Shown here: one piece after another, positions 50,843 through 61,852 of the stretch
How positions within the stretch are numbered: position 1 is the stretch's first letter
Layout of the letters: the number at the start of each line of letters is the position of its first letter
Source: Pyropia yezoensis
Lineage: Eukaryota > Rhodophyta > Bangiophyceae > Bangiales > Bangiaceae
NCBI GenBank assembly: GCA_009829735.1
Contig: CM020620.1
Coordinates: 10,723,420-10,787,419 of the forward strand
Direction of reading: 5' to 3'
DNA length: 64,000 nucleotides
Position numbers and translations under genes: made by a program
The notes under the pieces: model-generated
Databases searched by the model: none
What the model saw: the letters and a program-made list of their open reading frames with translations, nothing else
Told to the model about the DNA's origin: nothing

Positions 50843-53800
50843 TGCTGCTGCCGCCGCCACTGGCGGCTGCGGTGGGCGCCGCTGGGCGGGAGAGCGTGGC
50901 GGCGACGGCGGCCTGCGGCCGCCCCGCAGGAGTGCCGCCACCCGCCGCCACCACCGATGCCAATGGGGCCGCCGCGCCCCACCGCGGGGATGGGGTAGTG
51001 GTGCGGAGGGCTGCCGACGCGGTCGTTCCCGGTCGCGACGGCGCGGTGGCCGCGGCGGCGGGCTTGGCCGCGGCGGCGGGCTTGGCCGCCTTGGGCACCT
51101 TTGATGCCGCACCAGGGGTGCCCGCGGCGGCAGCGGCGGCGGCCGCGCCCGCCGCCCCTTTGGCACCCGCGGCGGTGGCCCCGCCCGCGGCGGCGCCCGC
51201 GGCGGTGGCCGCTGCGGCGGCCGCCGCGACGGCCGCGCGGCGCTCCTCCCGCAGCACCGCCTTGGCGGCCTTGACCACCCGCATCCGCCGGCGGATGGCA
51301 TCCTGCACGTCCCCGACCGTCGCGGTGGTGCCGTCAAAGCAGCACGCGAGGAGCTTTTGGGGAAAATCGTTCATGACCTTGCCCATCCGCTTGGGACGCA
51401 CCAGCAGCACGTTATGGGTCTTGGTGGCGAGCCGCTTCGCGTCGTACGCCGCCTGCGCGAGCTCGTCCAGCGCGGGCGTCCATACCACCGTCTTGCGGGG
51501 CGGGTCGGCCGCCACCGCCGCCGCCGCCGTCGACGCCGCAGACGCCGACGCGCCGGACGTTGCCGCCGCCGCATCTGCGCAAGCCGTACCCGCACCGGTC
51601 ACGCCGGGCAGCGCCTCGTCAGCGGCGGCGCCCGCAGCGGGAGCGTCCACCGACGCCGCCACAACTGCCTCGCGGAGGGTGGCCATGGCCGCCTCGAGGC
51701 CCGCCTTGCACCGCTGCACTGCGTCGCTCCAGTAAAGCGCGTGGCCCAGCGTCTCGAGGCTCGCCCGCTGGCAGCGGAGGAACCCAAGGCGCCCCCACAC
51801 CGCCGGCGACAGCACCCACGCCGCGTCAACGGGGGGCTCCTCTGACTTTTCGTGCAGCGTCGCCATCCGGCACGAGGCGGCGGCGGTGAAAAAGGCGAGC
51901 AGCGCGCCGTGCATCTCCTCTGTGTCGAGGCGGGGCTTGCGGCCAAGAAACTGGCGCGTGCACAGGTCGCGGAGGTCGCCAATGGCGGCGACCACGGGGG
52001 CGGGGAGGGCTGGGGAGGCCCCATCCCCAGACCGTGAGGCGGGCGGGGACGCCCCGCGGCTGCGGCCACCGGCGGTGGCGGCGGCGGCGGTGGCCGCCTG
52101 CTTGCCGCCGGCAAGTGCCGGGGGCTTGGCGCCACTCGCTGCCGCTGCAGGTTTGACACCCCCCACTACCGCAGCGGGCTTGGCTCCACCCGCCGCTGCA
52201 GAGGCGGGCCTGGCCCCACCCGCCAATGCAGCTGGCTTGGCACCCCCCACCGTCCCGGCCGGCTTGGCACCCCCCGCCGCCCCTATCCTCGCCGCCCCCG
52301 ACGTCCCCGCCTTGCCCGCCACCTTGGCGCCGGCCTTGGGCCCACCCCCGGCCGTGGCAGACGGGGCCGCCTGGCTGCCGGCGGGCCTCGCACCGATGCT
52401 GGCGCCGGCACCAGGCACAGGCATCACCGCGGCTGTGGGCGTCAAAGAGGACGCCGCGGGGGCAGCGCAGGCCGCAACCAGCGGCCGCCTGGCCGCCGAA
52501 GCCGCCGTCGCGGCCGTCCCCGCGGGCGCCCCAACCACGGTGGCCGCGGCGGCGGGACTGAGCGCGGCAGCCTTGCCCCGCCGCCCCAAGCTGTGCACTA
52601 CAATGTTGCCCGACGGGAGGCGCTCAAAGTGGGAGCGCGCCGCGGCAGGCGCACCGCCGGCTGCGCCGCCGCCGCCGCCGCCGCCCGTCGCCGCCCCCGC
52701 CACACCCACTCTGGTGGCGGTTCCCGCAGCAGGGGGGGTGGCAGCAGCCGGTCCCGTAGCAAACGCCCCGGCAGACGTCCCCCGCTGCGCCACCGTCGGC
52801 GCAGGGGTGGCGTGGACGTCACCGGGACGCACCGCACCGCCGCCGGCCGGCCCACGTGCCGCCCCTGCCGCGGCGGTCGCGGTCGACGCTCCCGCACCCC
52901 CCCCCGGAGGCTCCCCCCAGTCGAGCGCCGGGTCGATCAGGTCCAGGACGGGCTCCGGCTTGGCCGCCACCCGCGGTGGCGGCGGCGCTGCGGCTGCCGC
53001 CCGCCGCGCGACAGCCGCGACCGACGCGTCCGTCGCGGCGAGGCGGTCCTTTCCCGGCGCCACGTCGCCGCTGCTGATGAAAAAGTCGCGGGTGACGCCC
53101 AGCACGCCGCCGCCACCTAGGCTGTCCGCCCCGTCTGATGACATGGACGATGAGGAGTCACCACTGCCGCCGCCCCCGCCCGCACCCCCGCCACCGCCGC
53201 CGCCTTCGCCCCCCACCCCACCACCCCCATCGCCGTCGTCACTGCCACTGCCGCTGGCGTCCGAGTCGGACGAGCCCGACTCGGGCACCAGCTCCGTGTC
53301 GTCAATGAACGCGTCCTCAAAGTCGTACTCGTCCTCTGCGGCCGCCTTGGCCGCCGCCCGTGCAGCCGACGCCGTGCCGGCACCGCCCCGCCGTTTGACA
53401 ACCCCCCCCCCCGCGCCTGCACCGGCGCCCGCGTCGTCAACGGCGGCACCAGACGTTGCGGGACCACCGGCGGCACCACCACCGTCGGCGGCGGCAGCAG
53501 CGGCGGCGGCGGCGGTGGCGTCCCCGTCCGACGCGTCCAGCGCGTCCACGTCAATGGCGCTGTCGTCCCCATCGTCCGAAGTGTCCCCACGGCTGCCAGC
53601 AGCGGCGGTGCGGCGGAAGAACTTGCGAAAGTTGAGCTGCGCCTCGACGCGCCACAGGGAAGGGGGGCGCGAGAAGAGGGGCAGGCACGCCGGGCACACG
53701 CAGGGAGCGAACAGGAGGGGGAAGGGAGGAAGGGGGGGGGGGGGGGGGAAGAAAAAAGAAGCCAACGGGAATGCAACAGCGGGAAAGAGCAAAGCAGCAT

Positions 53801-54223
53801 CGCAACGGGGCGAGTGGACGGGAAAGGAGGCGAAAACATACATACACACACACATACACAAAAATTGTAGAAGCGCGTCAGCCGAGGTGTCCATGGCACA
53901 CACGACACGCGGGGTGGCGAGGACGGCGCCCGAGAGCCGGCCACGCGCAAGCGCCAGAAAGACAAAAACAAAGAGCAGAAGAGATGGAGCACCACGCGCC
54001 GCCCAGGCCCGCCTGCCACGACCGGGGACACCGCAAGCCGCAGCCGCCAACCCGCCACTCCCTCTCCCCCCCTCCTCCCCCGCCCCTGCGCTCCCAATCA
54101 ACGTACAGAGTTGCGACCATCCGGGTTGAGCTCCAACGCGTATCCCCCGTGGGCCAGCTTGACCGGCGGCGACGGCCGCCAGTCGGCGCCCTCCCCCGAC
54201 GCGCCCGCCGCACCCGCGGTAGA

Positions 54224-54267
<44 letters not shown>

Positions 54268-54319
54268 GCGCCCGGTGGCGTGAGGCGGGCGCCGCCACCC
54301 CACCACCCGTAGATGCCAT
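49986..54319 (-). CDS. Ubinuclein/HPC2-like subunit of the HIRA histone chaperone
   Basis: Nuclear partner of HIRA for replication-independent H3.3/H4 deposition. The HPC2-related domain is clear: EDEYDFEDAFIDDTELVP (53284-53340), the part that binds HIRA in known family members. A second domain (~51290-51960) includes RKTVVWTPALDELAQAAYDA and KRMGKVMNDFPQKLL, like the ubinuclein middle domain. Proposed model: exon 1 from ATG 54319 to 54107 (alanine run, then GYALELNPDGRNS), intron 54106-53637 (GTACGT, pyrimidine tract, CAG), exon 2 from 53636 (LNFRKFF) to 49986, phase 0, 1287 aa. The N-terminal ELNPDG...RKFF resembles plant ELRPGET...WKKLL. The C-terminal third is Ala/Gly/Pro runs. Alternative start: ATG 53894 without the upstream exon. 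Confidence 0.7.
54224..54266. repeat. GGC triplet run in ubinuclein exon 1
   Basis: About 14 GGC/GCC triplets, coding for polyalanine on the minus strand. Such runs vary in length between individuals, so this is a possible polymorphic site. Confidence 0.8.
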
Positions 54320-55702
54320 GCGCGGGGGGAGCGGCGGGCGGGACGGCGCACGCACCGCAAGGCGGGCGGGTAGGGCAGGGGGGGCAGTGCTACCAGGAAC
54401 GGACCGTCACGGCGGGGGGGGAGGGGGGAAGGCAAGCGCGGGCGGCCAGGCCCGGTCCCCGCCCGGAAGCTGTACGGTCGGCGGTCAAGCGTAGTTCTCG
54501 CCGCCGCCGGCGCGCGCCGTGCACAGGGGTCACAGTGCGACGCGGGGTCCGCGTCCCACGAGTCGCTGATGTTGACCTTGGGACAAGCAGCGTGTGGCAC
54601 CAGTTGGTCGACTGGCCCGGGACGGACTCGGCGGTGCGCCCACCACGGGGCGCTGCGATGGGCTCTCCGTCCCAACCCGCAGGTATGTTGTGCTTTTCAG
54701 TGCGAGGGCTGAACAATTGCTGGCCGGAGGAACGCCGGGTTTCAAAGCCAGGCAACGGAGCCTGCTGCAAGACCAAGGCCGGTGGGCACTGTCCTCTGGC
54801 TCAATGGATGTACTGTACTGTATGTACTGTACCCAATATTCTTCTGCGCAGAAATTTTTTTGGATGTCGCCTCGCGGGCCACGCTTGGCAACAGAGGGCT
54901 GAGAGATGGCGCGAAATCATGGCCGCGTCTGGTGGGGGCGTGCAAAAATATAGATAGCAAAAGGGAAAAGTAGCATGGATTGGCAACAGGGGAAGGCAAT
55001 ATGCGAAGCCACGGCGGAGAGGAGGGGAGCGAATGTGCCGTGGAAAAGGCCGAGAAACAGAGGCAAGACAGGGCACTGGCACAGTGGACGGGGAATGGAC
55101 ACCACAGAGGATGAGAGAGGCGGCGGGGGGAACGCGGGGAGAGAACGAAGTGTCCAGGAAAGGTGAAGTGTGGCGGCGTACTATGTTTGGACATGAGATA
55201 CGGCGCCCAGCGGGGCCGCTTGATGCGAATGGAGAGGGGGGGCAGCGTGGAGTGCAGGCCGGCGAGAGGACCCACCGGGGGAAGGGGCCAAAGAGGAGGC
55301 AAGGGGTACGCCTCCCACGCCCGCGCGTGGGAGGCGGCGGCACCGCGGGGGCCGACGCCACGCAGACACGCCGCAACCTCCACCACGACGTGTGCCCCTC
55401 TACCCCCTCCATGAGAGGGAATCCCCCACCGCACCGCGCGGGACTCTGAGGAGCCAACGCGTGGGCGCGGGGAGCGCATGCAGTACGGGCGTGGGAAGGC
55501 AAAACGCAAGACAGGGCGGAACTGTGAGTGGGGGGGGGGGGGAAGGGGCATGCAGACTGTCGCCGCGCCCCGTGCCGAGGCAGCACGCCCCTCGCCGTCC
55601 CTGGCACTTCGCCCTCCTATCGCCACGGCGGGCGCTCCGGCAAAGGTTCCCGAAGCTGGGTACATCCCCCCTGCGACACCCGCCGCGGGGAAAGTGAACG
55701 GG
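54320..55702. other. Intergenic, between ubinuclein and hydrolase genes
   Basis: Should hold the ubinuclein promoter and the hydrolase 3' end. Repeated TGTACTG words occur at 54809-54835. Open frames on both strands show no motif. Confidence 0.45.
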
Positions 55703-56659
55703 TCACCCCCCCCGTGCGGTGTGCTGGCGGATCACCCACCCCACGACCGCGTCGCGGAGGGTGGCAAACGCACCCGCAGACTCCCAAAAGTGCCCCGCCC
55801 GCGGCACCAGCCGCAGCTCCACGCCGCCGCCGCCCACCCCCCCTCTCCTCGTACCACCGTCACTCCCTCCCCCACCTCTACCCTCACCGCCACCGCCGCC
55901 GCCGCCACCACCGTCGACGGCGACGCTGTCGCCGCCGCCCCCGGCCGCAGCAGCGGCGACGCGGCGAAAGTCCGAGGCGGAGGCAAACACGTCGGCGTCC
56001 CCCCCCACAAACAAGGCCCCGCAGGGAAGCCGCGGCGGGGGGGGCACGCCGAGCAGCCACGCGGTACCGGGCCCCACCGGCGGGGACACAATCACCACCG
56101 GCAGCGGCGGGTCCGTCGCCGCCACCGCCGCTGCCGCCCGTAGCGCCACCGCCGCGCCGTAAGAGTAGCCCAGCAGCAAAACCGTCGGGGGGGGAATGGT
56201 GGGGGGGGCCGCCACCACCGCCGCCAACCCCCCATCACCACCACCCCCGCTGCCGCCGGTAGAGCCCCCACCGAGGCGGCCACGGAGCCACCGCACCGCC
56301 ACCATCGCGTCAGCGGCGGCGGTGCTCGTCACGCGCACCAGCGGTGACGACCCGCCCGACAGCCCCACCCCCCGCCCATTGACCGCAACGGCGGTGGCGC
56401 CCGCCTGGCGTGCCAGTGCCGCCGCCAGCCCCGCGACGACCGGGTTGGCGGCATCCCCGCCGAGGCGAGGGTGGGGGTGGAGGAGGACGACGCCTAGGGG
56501 GGGGGGGGGTGCGGTGGGGGGCACAGACGACGCCGCAGAGGGGGGGGCGGGTGAGGGGCACGGGGGAGGCGGGCGGGGCGGGGCGTAGACAAACGCCTCG
56601 AGCGACAGGTCCGAGGGGGGGGGGGCAAGGGGTATGCGCGCCCCCTCAGGAAGCGGCAT
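55703..56659 (-). CDS. Alpha/beta hydrolase of the COG2945 type
   Basis: 318-residue single-exon protein from ATG 56659 (another in-frame ATG at 56764 is possible). Motifs of the COG2945 branch: LLHPHPRLGG (59-68), ANPVVAGLAAAL, NGRGVGLSGG (94-103), nucleophile elbow GYSYGA (Ser166), an acidic residue in GGDAD (221 or 223) and catalytic His290 in RAGHFWE. The reaction is likely ester or similar hydrolysis, but the substrate is unknown. Poly-Gly and Ala insertions (131-145, 239-280) enlarge loops without touching the catalytic residues. No clear targeting signal. Divergent from the DUF218 gene 2.2 kb away. Confidence 0.8.
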   Translation of the reverse strand: MPLPEGARIPLAPPPSDLSLEAFVYAPPRPPPPCPSPAPPSAASSVPPTAPPPPLGVVLLHPHPRLGGDAANPVVAGLAAALARQAGATAVAVNGRGVGLSGGSSPLVRVTSTAAADAMVAVRWLRGRLGGGSTGGSGGGGDGGLAAVVAAPPTIPPPTVLLLGYSYGAAVALRAAAAVAATDPPLPVVIVSPPVGPGTAWLLGVPPPPRLPCGALFVGGDADVFASASDFRRVAAAAAGGGGDSVAVDGGGGGGGGGEGRGGGGSDGGTRRGGVGGGGVELRLVPRAGHFWESAGAFATLRDAVVGWVIRQHTARGG

Positions 56660-58834
56660 GGCTGCGCGTCCAGGGCAAAGGTCAAGGGGCGGAGGGCGGG
56701 GGGGGGCGGGCTGTGACTCCCCCGCGTCTTGTGCCAGACCCAGGGTAGTGGAGACGTGCTGCAACAGGGGTGGCCTGGTCGTTCACTTGCCGCGGCGACG
56801 CTGTCCGGTCGCCTACCCGCCCGCCCCCGCGCGGGTGGTTGCGAGGCGGCAGCCGTCGCGAGGTGGGGGGAGGGGAGCCGCCGTGGCGTGTGTATCTAGC
56901 TAGCGAGTCGGTGACGATGGGGATCCTGGACACCCAGCGCTGCCCCTTCGGATCATCGTCACACGGCTGAGCGCTGACAGTCTTTGGTGGGCCAAGAAAG
57001 CGTCGAGATTCCGTTGACTTCGGCCGAGACAACTTCACCAATACTTGTGTCCTGAGCGCCCCTTTCCCCCCCCCGGCATCATTCCCCGTATGGTCCTCCG
57101 CCGCCGCCGCCGCCTCGTCGTCGGACAGCTCCCCCCCATTCACCGACGCGACGCTCATGATCGCCCTGGAGCACAAGGACCGCCACCCCGCCCCTGGCCT
57201 GGTCTGCCACCGCAACCCCATATGTACTCATGTAGCTGCCTATCTGGTGTAGCGCCGGTTCACCCAGCGCAAGTGCTTCCGTTGAACACCCGCTTGAAAT
57301 GGGGGGTCCCTCAAGAGCACGTGGGGAATGGGCTGCCATTGCCGCCCACGCAGAAGGCCTGTTGACTGGGGCCACCCGCGCCGCCGCCGCCCTCGTTCAG
57401 CGTTTCCGACCCGCTCACACCCTTGAGTAGGGGCGGGAGCTGTTGGGAAGTAGAGCAGGAGGAGGACCATCTGCTTCCCTACATCTTCCGCCGCTTCTCT
57501 CTCCCTCAGCTCTCCAACTTCCTGTATGTGCTGGAGGTGTCGCTCGCTGAGGCGGTGACGCGCGAGCAGGAAGCGGCTGCGTCGGATTCACAAAGAAGCC
57601 GTCGCTTCGTTGGCGGCCGAATGAAGCGTGGGCGGGGGGTCGGCGAGCGGGGGCAGTACCCGGCTCCCCGCCATCAGGCGTACAAAGGCGTCGGCTGCCG
57701 GGTCGACCCATCCCACCCCCTGGGCAATCAGCCCGATGCCTTCTTCAAACGGGTACTGTGGCCTCGGCGGCCACCACCGCGCCGCCGTCGCGAACGGGCG
57801 CGGGTGCTTCCTGTGCAATAACGGGGCGCCCCGTACGCAGTGTTCCGCAGACAGGAGGACCTCGGCAATGCCAACATCTACCTTCCACGCCAGGAAAGGA
57901 CGCAGAGCGAGCATCTTTCCGGGTCGCGCTAAGGTAGGCAGGCCCTGGGGGACGTCAGACGGTCGGGTGCAAGAGTCATGGCGCACGTCTCGGTGTGGGG
58001 AGGCTGGGGGAACAAAGGGCGACGGGTATCAGGTGCAGGGGGATGGCGGGGGGGGGGGGGGGCGACGGAGTGATAAGGGGCAAGAGGAGGTACAGGGAGC
58101 GAGCCAAGTGAGGCGGGAAAGAGTTTGAAGCAGGTGTGGGAGGAGGAAGGTCAAGGGTTCCGAGAGAGAGCAGGCCCACAGTCGAGGGGAGGAGCTTCAC
58201 GCGTAAAAGGCGCCGCTGCCTGCCACGGGGGGGTGGGGCATCCCCGGCCGCCGCCGCAAACGCGCCCAGGACTTGATTGTCACATCGTACCAGACAAAGA
58301 GAGGAGAGGCTTCATTCGGCGGTATTCAGAATCGTTCTCTTCTCTCAGCTGCGTACATACAGCACAGTACAGCTCATACGGTTCGTGTACTCTACAGAAC
58401 CACCCCCCCTCCTAGTAGCCCCTCCTGTGCGGGGCGGCCACTGTCTGCGGGGACGGCCGGGGCGTGTGCCGGAAGGCGCCACACGCGCGCACGCCACGCG
58501 GGAGCGTCCCCCCCCTCCCCGACCCGCCTCGCCGTGCGAGCTCGCGGCGCACTCGCGACGGCTTGTGCCCTCGGGATCCTACCCCCCCACCTCCCCCCCC
58601 ACGTGTGCCCGCGGCTCAGCCGCTGCCAAGCCAGAGACGCCGACGCCAGGGCCGCCCGCCAGAGAGAGACACCTCGCCGGGGCCGGCCACGCTACCTGCT
58701 CTTTTTGCCTCCTTTCTTGTTACTGTTGCTGTCCTGGCCACCTCCTTTTTCGGGGGGGGGGCTGTTACTCCCTCGTGCCCTCCCCGACTCGTTCTCCCTC
58801 GTCTCTGGCGCGCTCCTCCCCCCCCCCTTTGACG
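56660..58834. other. Intergenic region with no supported gene
   Basis: Contains the divergent promoters of the hydrolase and DUF218 genes. Frames near 57079-57375 and 57588-57986 (minus) and 57423-57821 (plus) look more protein-like than elsewhere (for example PQLSNFLYVLEVSLAEAVTR on plus), so a decayed gene is possible, but I recognise nothing. A 14-G run lies near 58050. Confidence 0.4.
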
Positions 58835-59521
58835 ATGCCCCCCCCGCTGCCCTACGACGCTGTGGTTGTTCCCGGCGGCGGCCTCACACCCAGTGGCGAC
58901 CCGCACCCGTGGGTGGCCGCCCGCCTCGACGCGGCTGCGGCGGTGACACCGCGCCCCCCCCACTTTCTGCTCCTCTCGCGGGGCACCCCCCACCGCCCCC
59001 CCCCTACCCACCCGCGCCTGGGCACGCCCATTGACGAGGCCGCCGCGTCGGCGGCGTACCTGGTGGCCACCCACGGGGTGGACCGCCGGGTGCTGCGGCT
59101 GGACGGGTGGTCCCTCGACACGATTGGCAACGCCTACTTTTGCCGCGTCGCGCTCGCGGGGCCGCTACGCCTGGCGCGGCTGCTGGTCATCACCAACGCC
59201 TTCCACGCGCCCCGCTGTCGGGCGCTGTTTGAGTGGGTGTTTGGGCTGCCCGCCATTGCCGGCGGGCCCCCGCCGGCGGTGGCCCTCGACTGGCAGGTGG
59301 TGCCCGATGTGGGGATGGAGCCCGCCGCCCGGGCGGCGCGGGCGCGGAAGGAGGAGGCGGGCCTTGCCGCCGCGGTGGGGGGGGTAATGGCCTCGGTGAC
59401 GGACTTGGCGGGGCTCGCGGCGTTTGTGTTTGGAGACCACGCCGCCTATGCCGCGGCGCCGGCAGAGGCGGAGGCTTCACGCACGCCGTGCATGGACGAC
59501 GAGGCGCGGGGGACGTATTGA
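58835..59521 (+). CDS. DUF218 (YdcF-like) domain protein
   Basis: 228 residues from ATG 58835; the frame is open far upstream but that part is Ser/Pro/Arg-rich and C-rich DNA. The start of the domain is strong: DAVVVPGGGLTPSG (8-21), then LLLSRGTP, a GTPIDEAAASAAYLV helix, LDGWSLDTIGNAYFCRV (89-105, the family's S-x-x-T-x-x-NA block), and LLVITNAFHAPRCRALF (116-132). DUF218 members are putative nucleotide- or cell-envelope-related enzymes; the reaction in eukaryotes is not established. No membrane helix is evident from this start. An AATAAA lies 22 bases after the stop. Confidence 0.85.
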   Translation: MPPPLPYDAVVVPGGGLTPSGDPHPWVAARLDAAAAVTPRPPHFLLLSRGTPHRPPPTHPRLGTPIDEAAASAAYLVATHGVDRRVLRLDGWSLDTIGNAYFCRVALAGPLRLARLLVITNAFHAPRCRALFEWVFGLPAIAGGPPPAVALDWQVVPDVGMEPAARAARARKEEAGLAAAVGGVMASVTDLAGLAAFVFGDHAAYAAAPAEAEASRTPCMDDEARGTY

Positions 59522-59542
59522 GCACGACTAGAGCCGTTCCAG

Positions 59543-59548
59543 AATAAA
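59543..59548 (+). terminator. AATAAA polyadenylation signal of the DUF218 gene
   Basis: AATAAA in the sense direction shortly after the TGA of the DUF218 gene. Position fits a canonical poly(A) signal, though such a short distance to the stop is tight. Confidence 0.45.
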
Positions 59549-60133
59549 ACCCCTTTTCGAGCACCTCATGATTAGGCCTTGTCCTATGGCAGTGAGAGCG
59601 GGCAGATTGGCAGGGTATACGTGCCGTGATGGTTGACTGACAGCACAGTACATGTTCATTACTTTTCGCACACACACACGGCCCGACACGGGGCCTGGCA
59701 CGGGGCAACGAGAGAGAAAAAAAGACCGAGACGCACAGGGACGCGCGGCCGCATCAAACGCGCGATAAGTCCCCATCCGACCATCAACACCGCCTAGGGT
59801 TGCACAGGTGGCCGAGATACACAGCGGACCACATTCCCTTGGCAGGCGCCACCAGAGATAGCAGCCGCCGGCCGACCGTCCAATCAAGCGCAGGGTGGGG
59901 GGGCTGGCCACGTAGGGCTTAGCGCTTCGCAGCGAGCAGCGCGACCCGAAGCGACGACAGACGGTCGTTGCGGTGACGGACGAGAAGGGAAAGAGCGCGA
60001 GCGAGAGCGCCCTCACGCCCACGCACAGCCCATGCACACCCCACCAGGGAGAGGGTGGAGGCAGTGTCAAAAGTTGAAGTCAAACGCCCAGTGTGCAGGC
60101 ATCGCAGGGTTGATAAGCCATGGAGGCGGGGCC
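59549..60133. other. Convergent 3' region between DUF218 and RCHY1-like genes
   Basis: No supported gene. Both genes end here. No second poly(A) signal was seen for the minus-strand gene. Confidence 0.5.
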
Positions 60134-61852
60134 TCACGGCTGCTCCGTGTCGCCCGTGCTCGGACCTTCCCCGCCCCCAGCAGGTGGCCCCGCCACCGGA
60201 ATCGGCGACGGAGCAGCCATAGACGACGTGGCCGCCGCCTGCGGCTCCGCCACATACTGTCGCTCAATGTAGGTATTGTAGCTTTGACACGTGCCAACTC
60301 CACATCGGTGCCGGTACGACAAGTGGAACTTGACGTTCGACGAGCTCGAGCATTGATGGCACTTGATGACGACGCGGTGGTTCGCATACTCGCGCGGCAT
60401 CGGCTGGGCTTCGATCTCACGGTCATACGTGATGTACAGATTCGTCATGTCGCCCAACTCCTTATGGCATAAAGGACAGACGTAGCTGGTCGTGACGTAA
60501 CGCTCCAGGCAAGTCGAATGCATGGCGTGACCGCACATGGTGAACAACACCTTTGACGTCGAGTCGTACAGATAGCCCTGGCAGCACGGGCAGCACGCGT
60601 CCAGTGCGCCCTTAACACACTTGTGCTTCTTCTTGTCTTTGGCTTGCGACACGCACGCGTTGCACCTATCGCAGTGGTAGTTGTTCTCGCCAACGCGACA
60701 CATGCCACACTTGTGGCAGTGGTACAGGTGCTTATCCTGTGTGTCGTCGTACAGACGGCAAATCTCGCAAAAGTAGCGCGCGAACGTAATGCCGCAGGCG
60801 CGGCATTTGGGACCTACTGGCTGCTCCTCGTTGCACAGCATGCACTTGACCGCCTTAATCTTCCTCCGGTCGCACTTGTGCCTCTCACCTTCATCGTGGC
60901 ACAGCCGGCACGTGTACCACTCGTCACAGCATGCGGGCTTGATGACGCACTTGCGGGGATAGTGTTGGCAACCCAGTACGCCAGCCTTCTTGTCGTGGTA
61001 GGAGCGTATGCTAGACTTGCAGCGCTTGCGTGCGCTCTCCGTGATCGCATCCAAAATCGGGTCAGCAGACGTCATCAGAAGGGAAGAGATCTTCGCGTGC
61101 TTCTCAGAACTGCTAAGAGACTCGTCGGCATTGATCGTGAGGATGAGCGCCCTGCGCTCATCCTGCGTCGGGTCGAGCGCCGGCGTCTCAGCCGAAGGGG
61201 AGGGCCACGTGGACCCCTCCGCAGGCACCTCCGCCGCAGGAGCCCTCCGCACAGGAGTAATCTCATCATCCTCCTCCTCATCAAATGCCTGGACAGGCAA
61301 CGCCGGAACAGCCGCAGGAGGAGCATCCACCGGTTGAGGCACGGTTGCAGCAGCGTCGTCATTGGGCACCGACACAGCTGCCACCGTCGCCGTCGCCGCG
61401 GTGGCCGCCGCCGTCGGGAGCACCGGCGTTGCAGTAGCTGCTACCCCAGACGGTCGCACTAGAGAAGCATTCATGGGAGGCAACTCGGCGCCGAGCACTC
61501 CAACGGCAAGCTCACTCCTGCGCTGATCAAGAGTGTTACGAGTACCGCTGGGACCGACAGCGGGCGCACGACACGGCGAAAGCGCAACGGTCAAGGGCGA
61601 CTGCCGCACGTCAGTCCGACGCGCAGGGAGCGTCTGCGGTGTCGGTGGTTGATGCCTATCGGCGTCGTCGTTCACAGCAGCCTCAGCCAGCCGCGCAGAT
61701 GGGTTGATCAGGTTGGGAAGGGCGGCCGTCGGGGTGAGGGCAAAGTTGTCCACAGGCGTACGCGGCAACGGAGAGCGCGTGCGTAGTGGTCGCACCTCGG
61801 CTGCCGGACTAATGACATCCGGTTTCAAGTCCGCGCGGGGGGTGGAAGACAT
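60134..61852 (-). CDS. RCHY1/PIRH2-type CHY zinc-finger RING E3 ubiquitin ligase
   Basis: 572 residues from ATG 61852 (a GTG further up is not needed). The N-terminal ~280 residues are Ala/Pro/Thr-rich and lack a known domain. Then follow, in the order typical of RCHY1: CHY zinc finger (~293-360, with GCQHYPRKC, CCDEWYTCRLCHDE and CRACGITFARYFC), CTCHY finger (~362-415, HCHKCGMCRVG and HCDRCNACVS), RING-H2 (~420-463, CCPCCQGYLYDS...MCGHAMHSTC...CPLC) and a C-terminal zinc ribbon (CHQCSSSS...HRCGVGTC). All Cys/His look present. Such proteins ubiquitinate targets such as p53 in animals and MYB30 in plants (MIEL1); the target here is unknown. About twice the length of human RCHY1 because of the N-terminal extension. 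Confidence 0.92.
   Translation of the reverse strand: MSSTPRADLKPDVISPAAEVRPLRTRSPLPRTPVDNFALTPTAALPNLINPSARLAEAAVNDDADRHQPPTPQTLPARRTDVRQSPLTVALSPCRAPAVGPSGTRNTLDQRRSELAVGVLGAELPPMNASLVRPSGVAATATPVLPTAAATAATATVAAVSVPNDDAAATVPQPVDAPPAAVPALPVQAFDEEEDDEITPVRRAPAAEVPAEGSTWPSPSAETPALDPTQDERRALILTINADESLSSSEKHAKISSLLMTSADPILDAITESARKRCKSSIRSYHDKKAGVLGCQHYPRKCVIKPACCDEWYTCRLCHDEGERHKCDRRKIKAVKCMLCNEEQPVGPKCRACGITFARYFCEICRLYDDTQDKHLYHCHKCGMCRVGENNYHCDRCNACVSQAKDKKKHKCVKGALDACCPCCQGYLYDSTSKVLFTMCGHAMHSTCLERYVTTSYVCPLCHKELGDMTNLYITYDREIEAQPMPREYANHRVVIKCHQCSSSSNVKFHLSYRHRCGVGTCQSYNTYIERQYVAEPQAAATSSMAAPSPIPVAGPPAGGGEGPSTGDTEQP

Noticed and set aside
53117..54097. Second minus-strand frame of 326 residues over the ubinuclein start
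   Set aside because: Out of frame with the HPC2 motif and made of Arg/Pro/Thr-rich shadow sequence.
49696..54129. Long plus-strand Ala/Pro-rich frames
   Set aside because: Mirror images of the ubinuclein gene in GC-rich triplet sequence; only the minus strand has domain motifs.
58277..58834. N-terminal extension of the DUF218 protein
   Set aside because: The frame is open, but the DNA is C-rich and the product Ser/Pro/Arg-rich; the domain begins right after ATG 58835.
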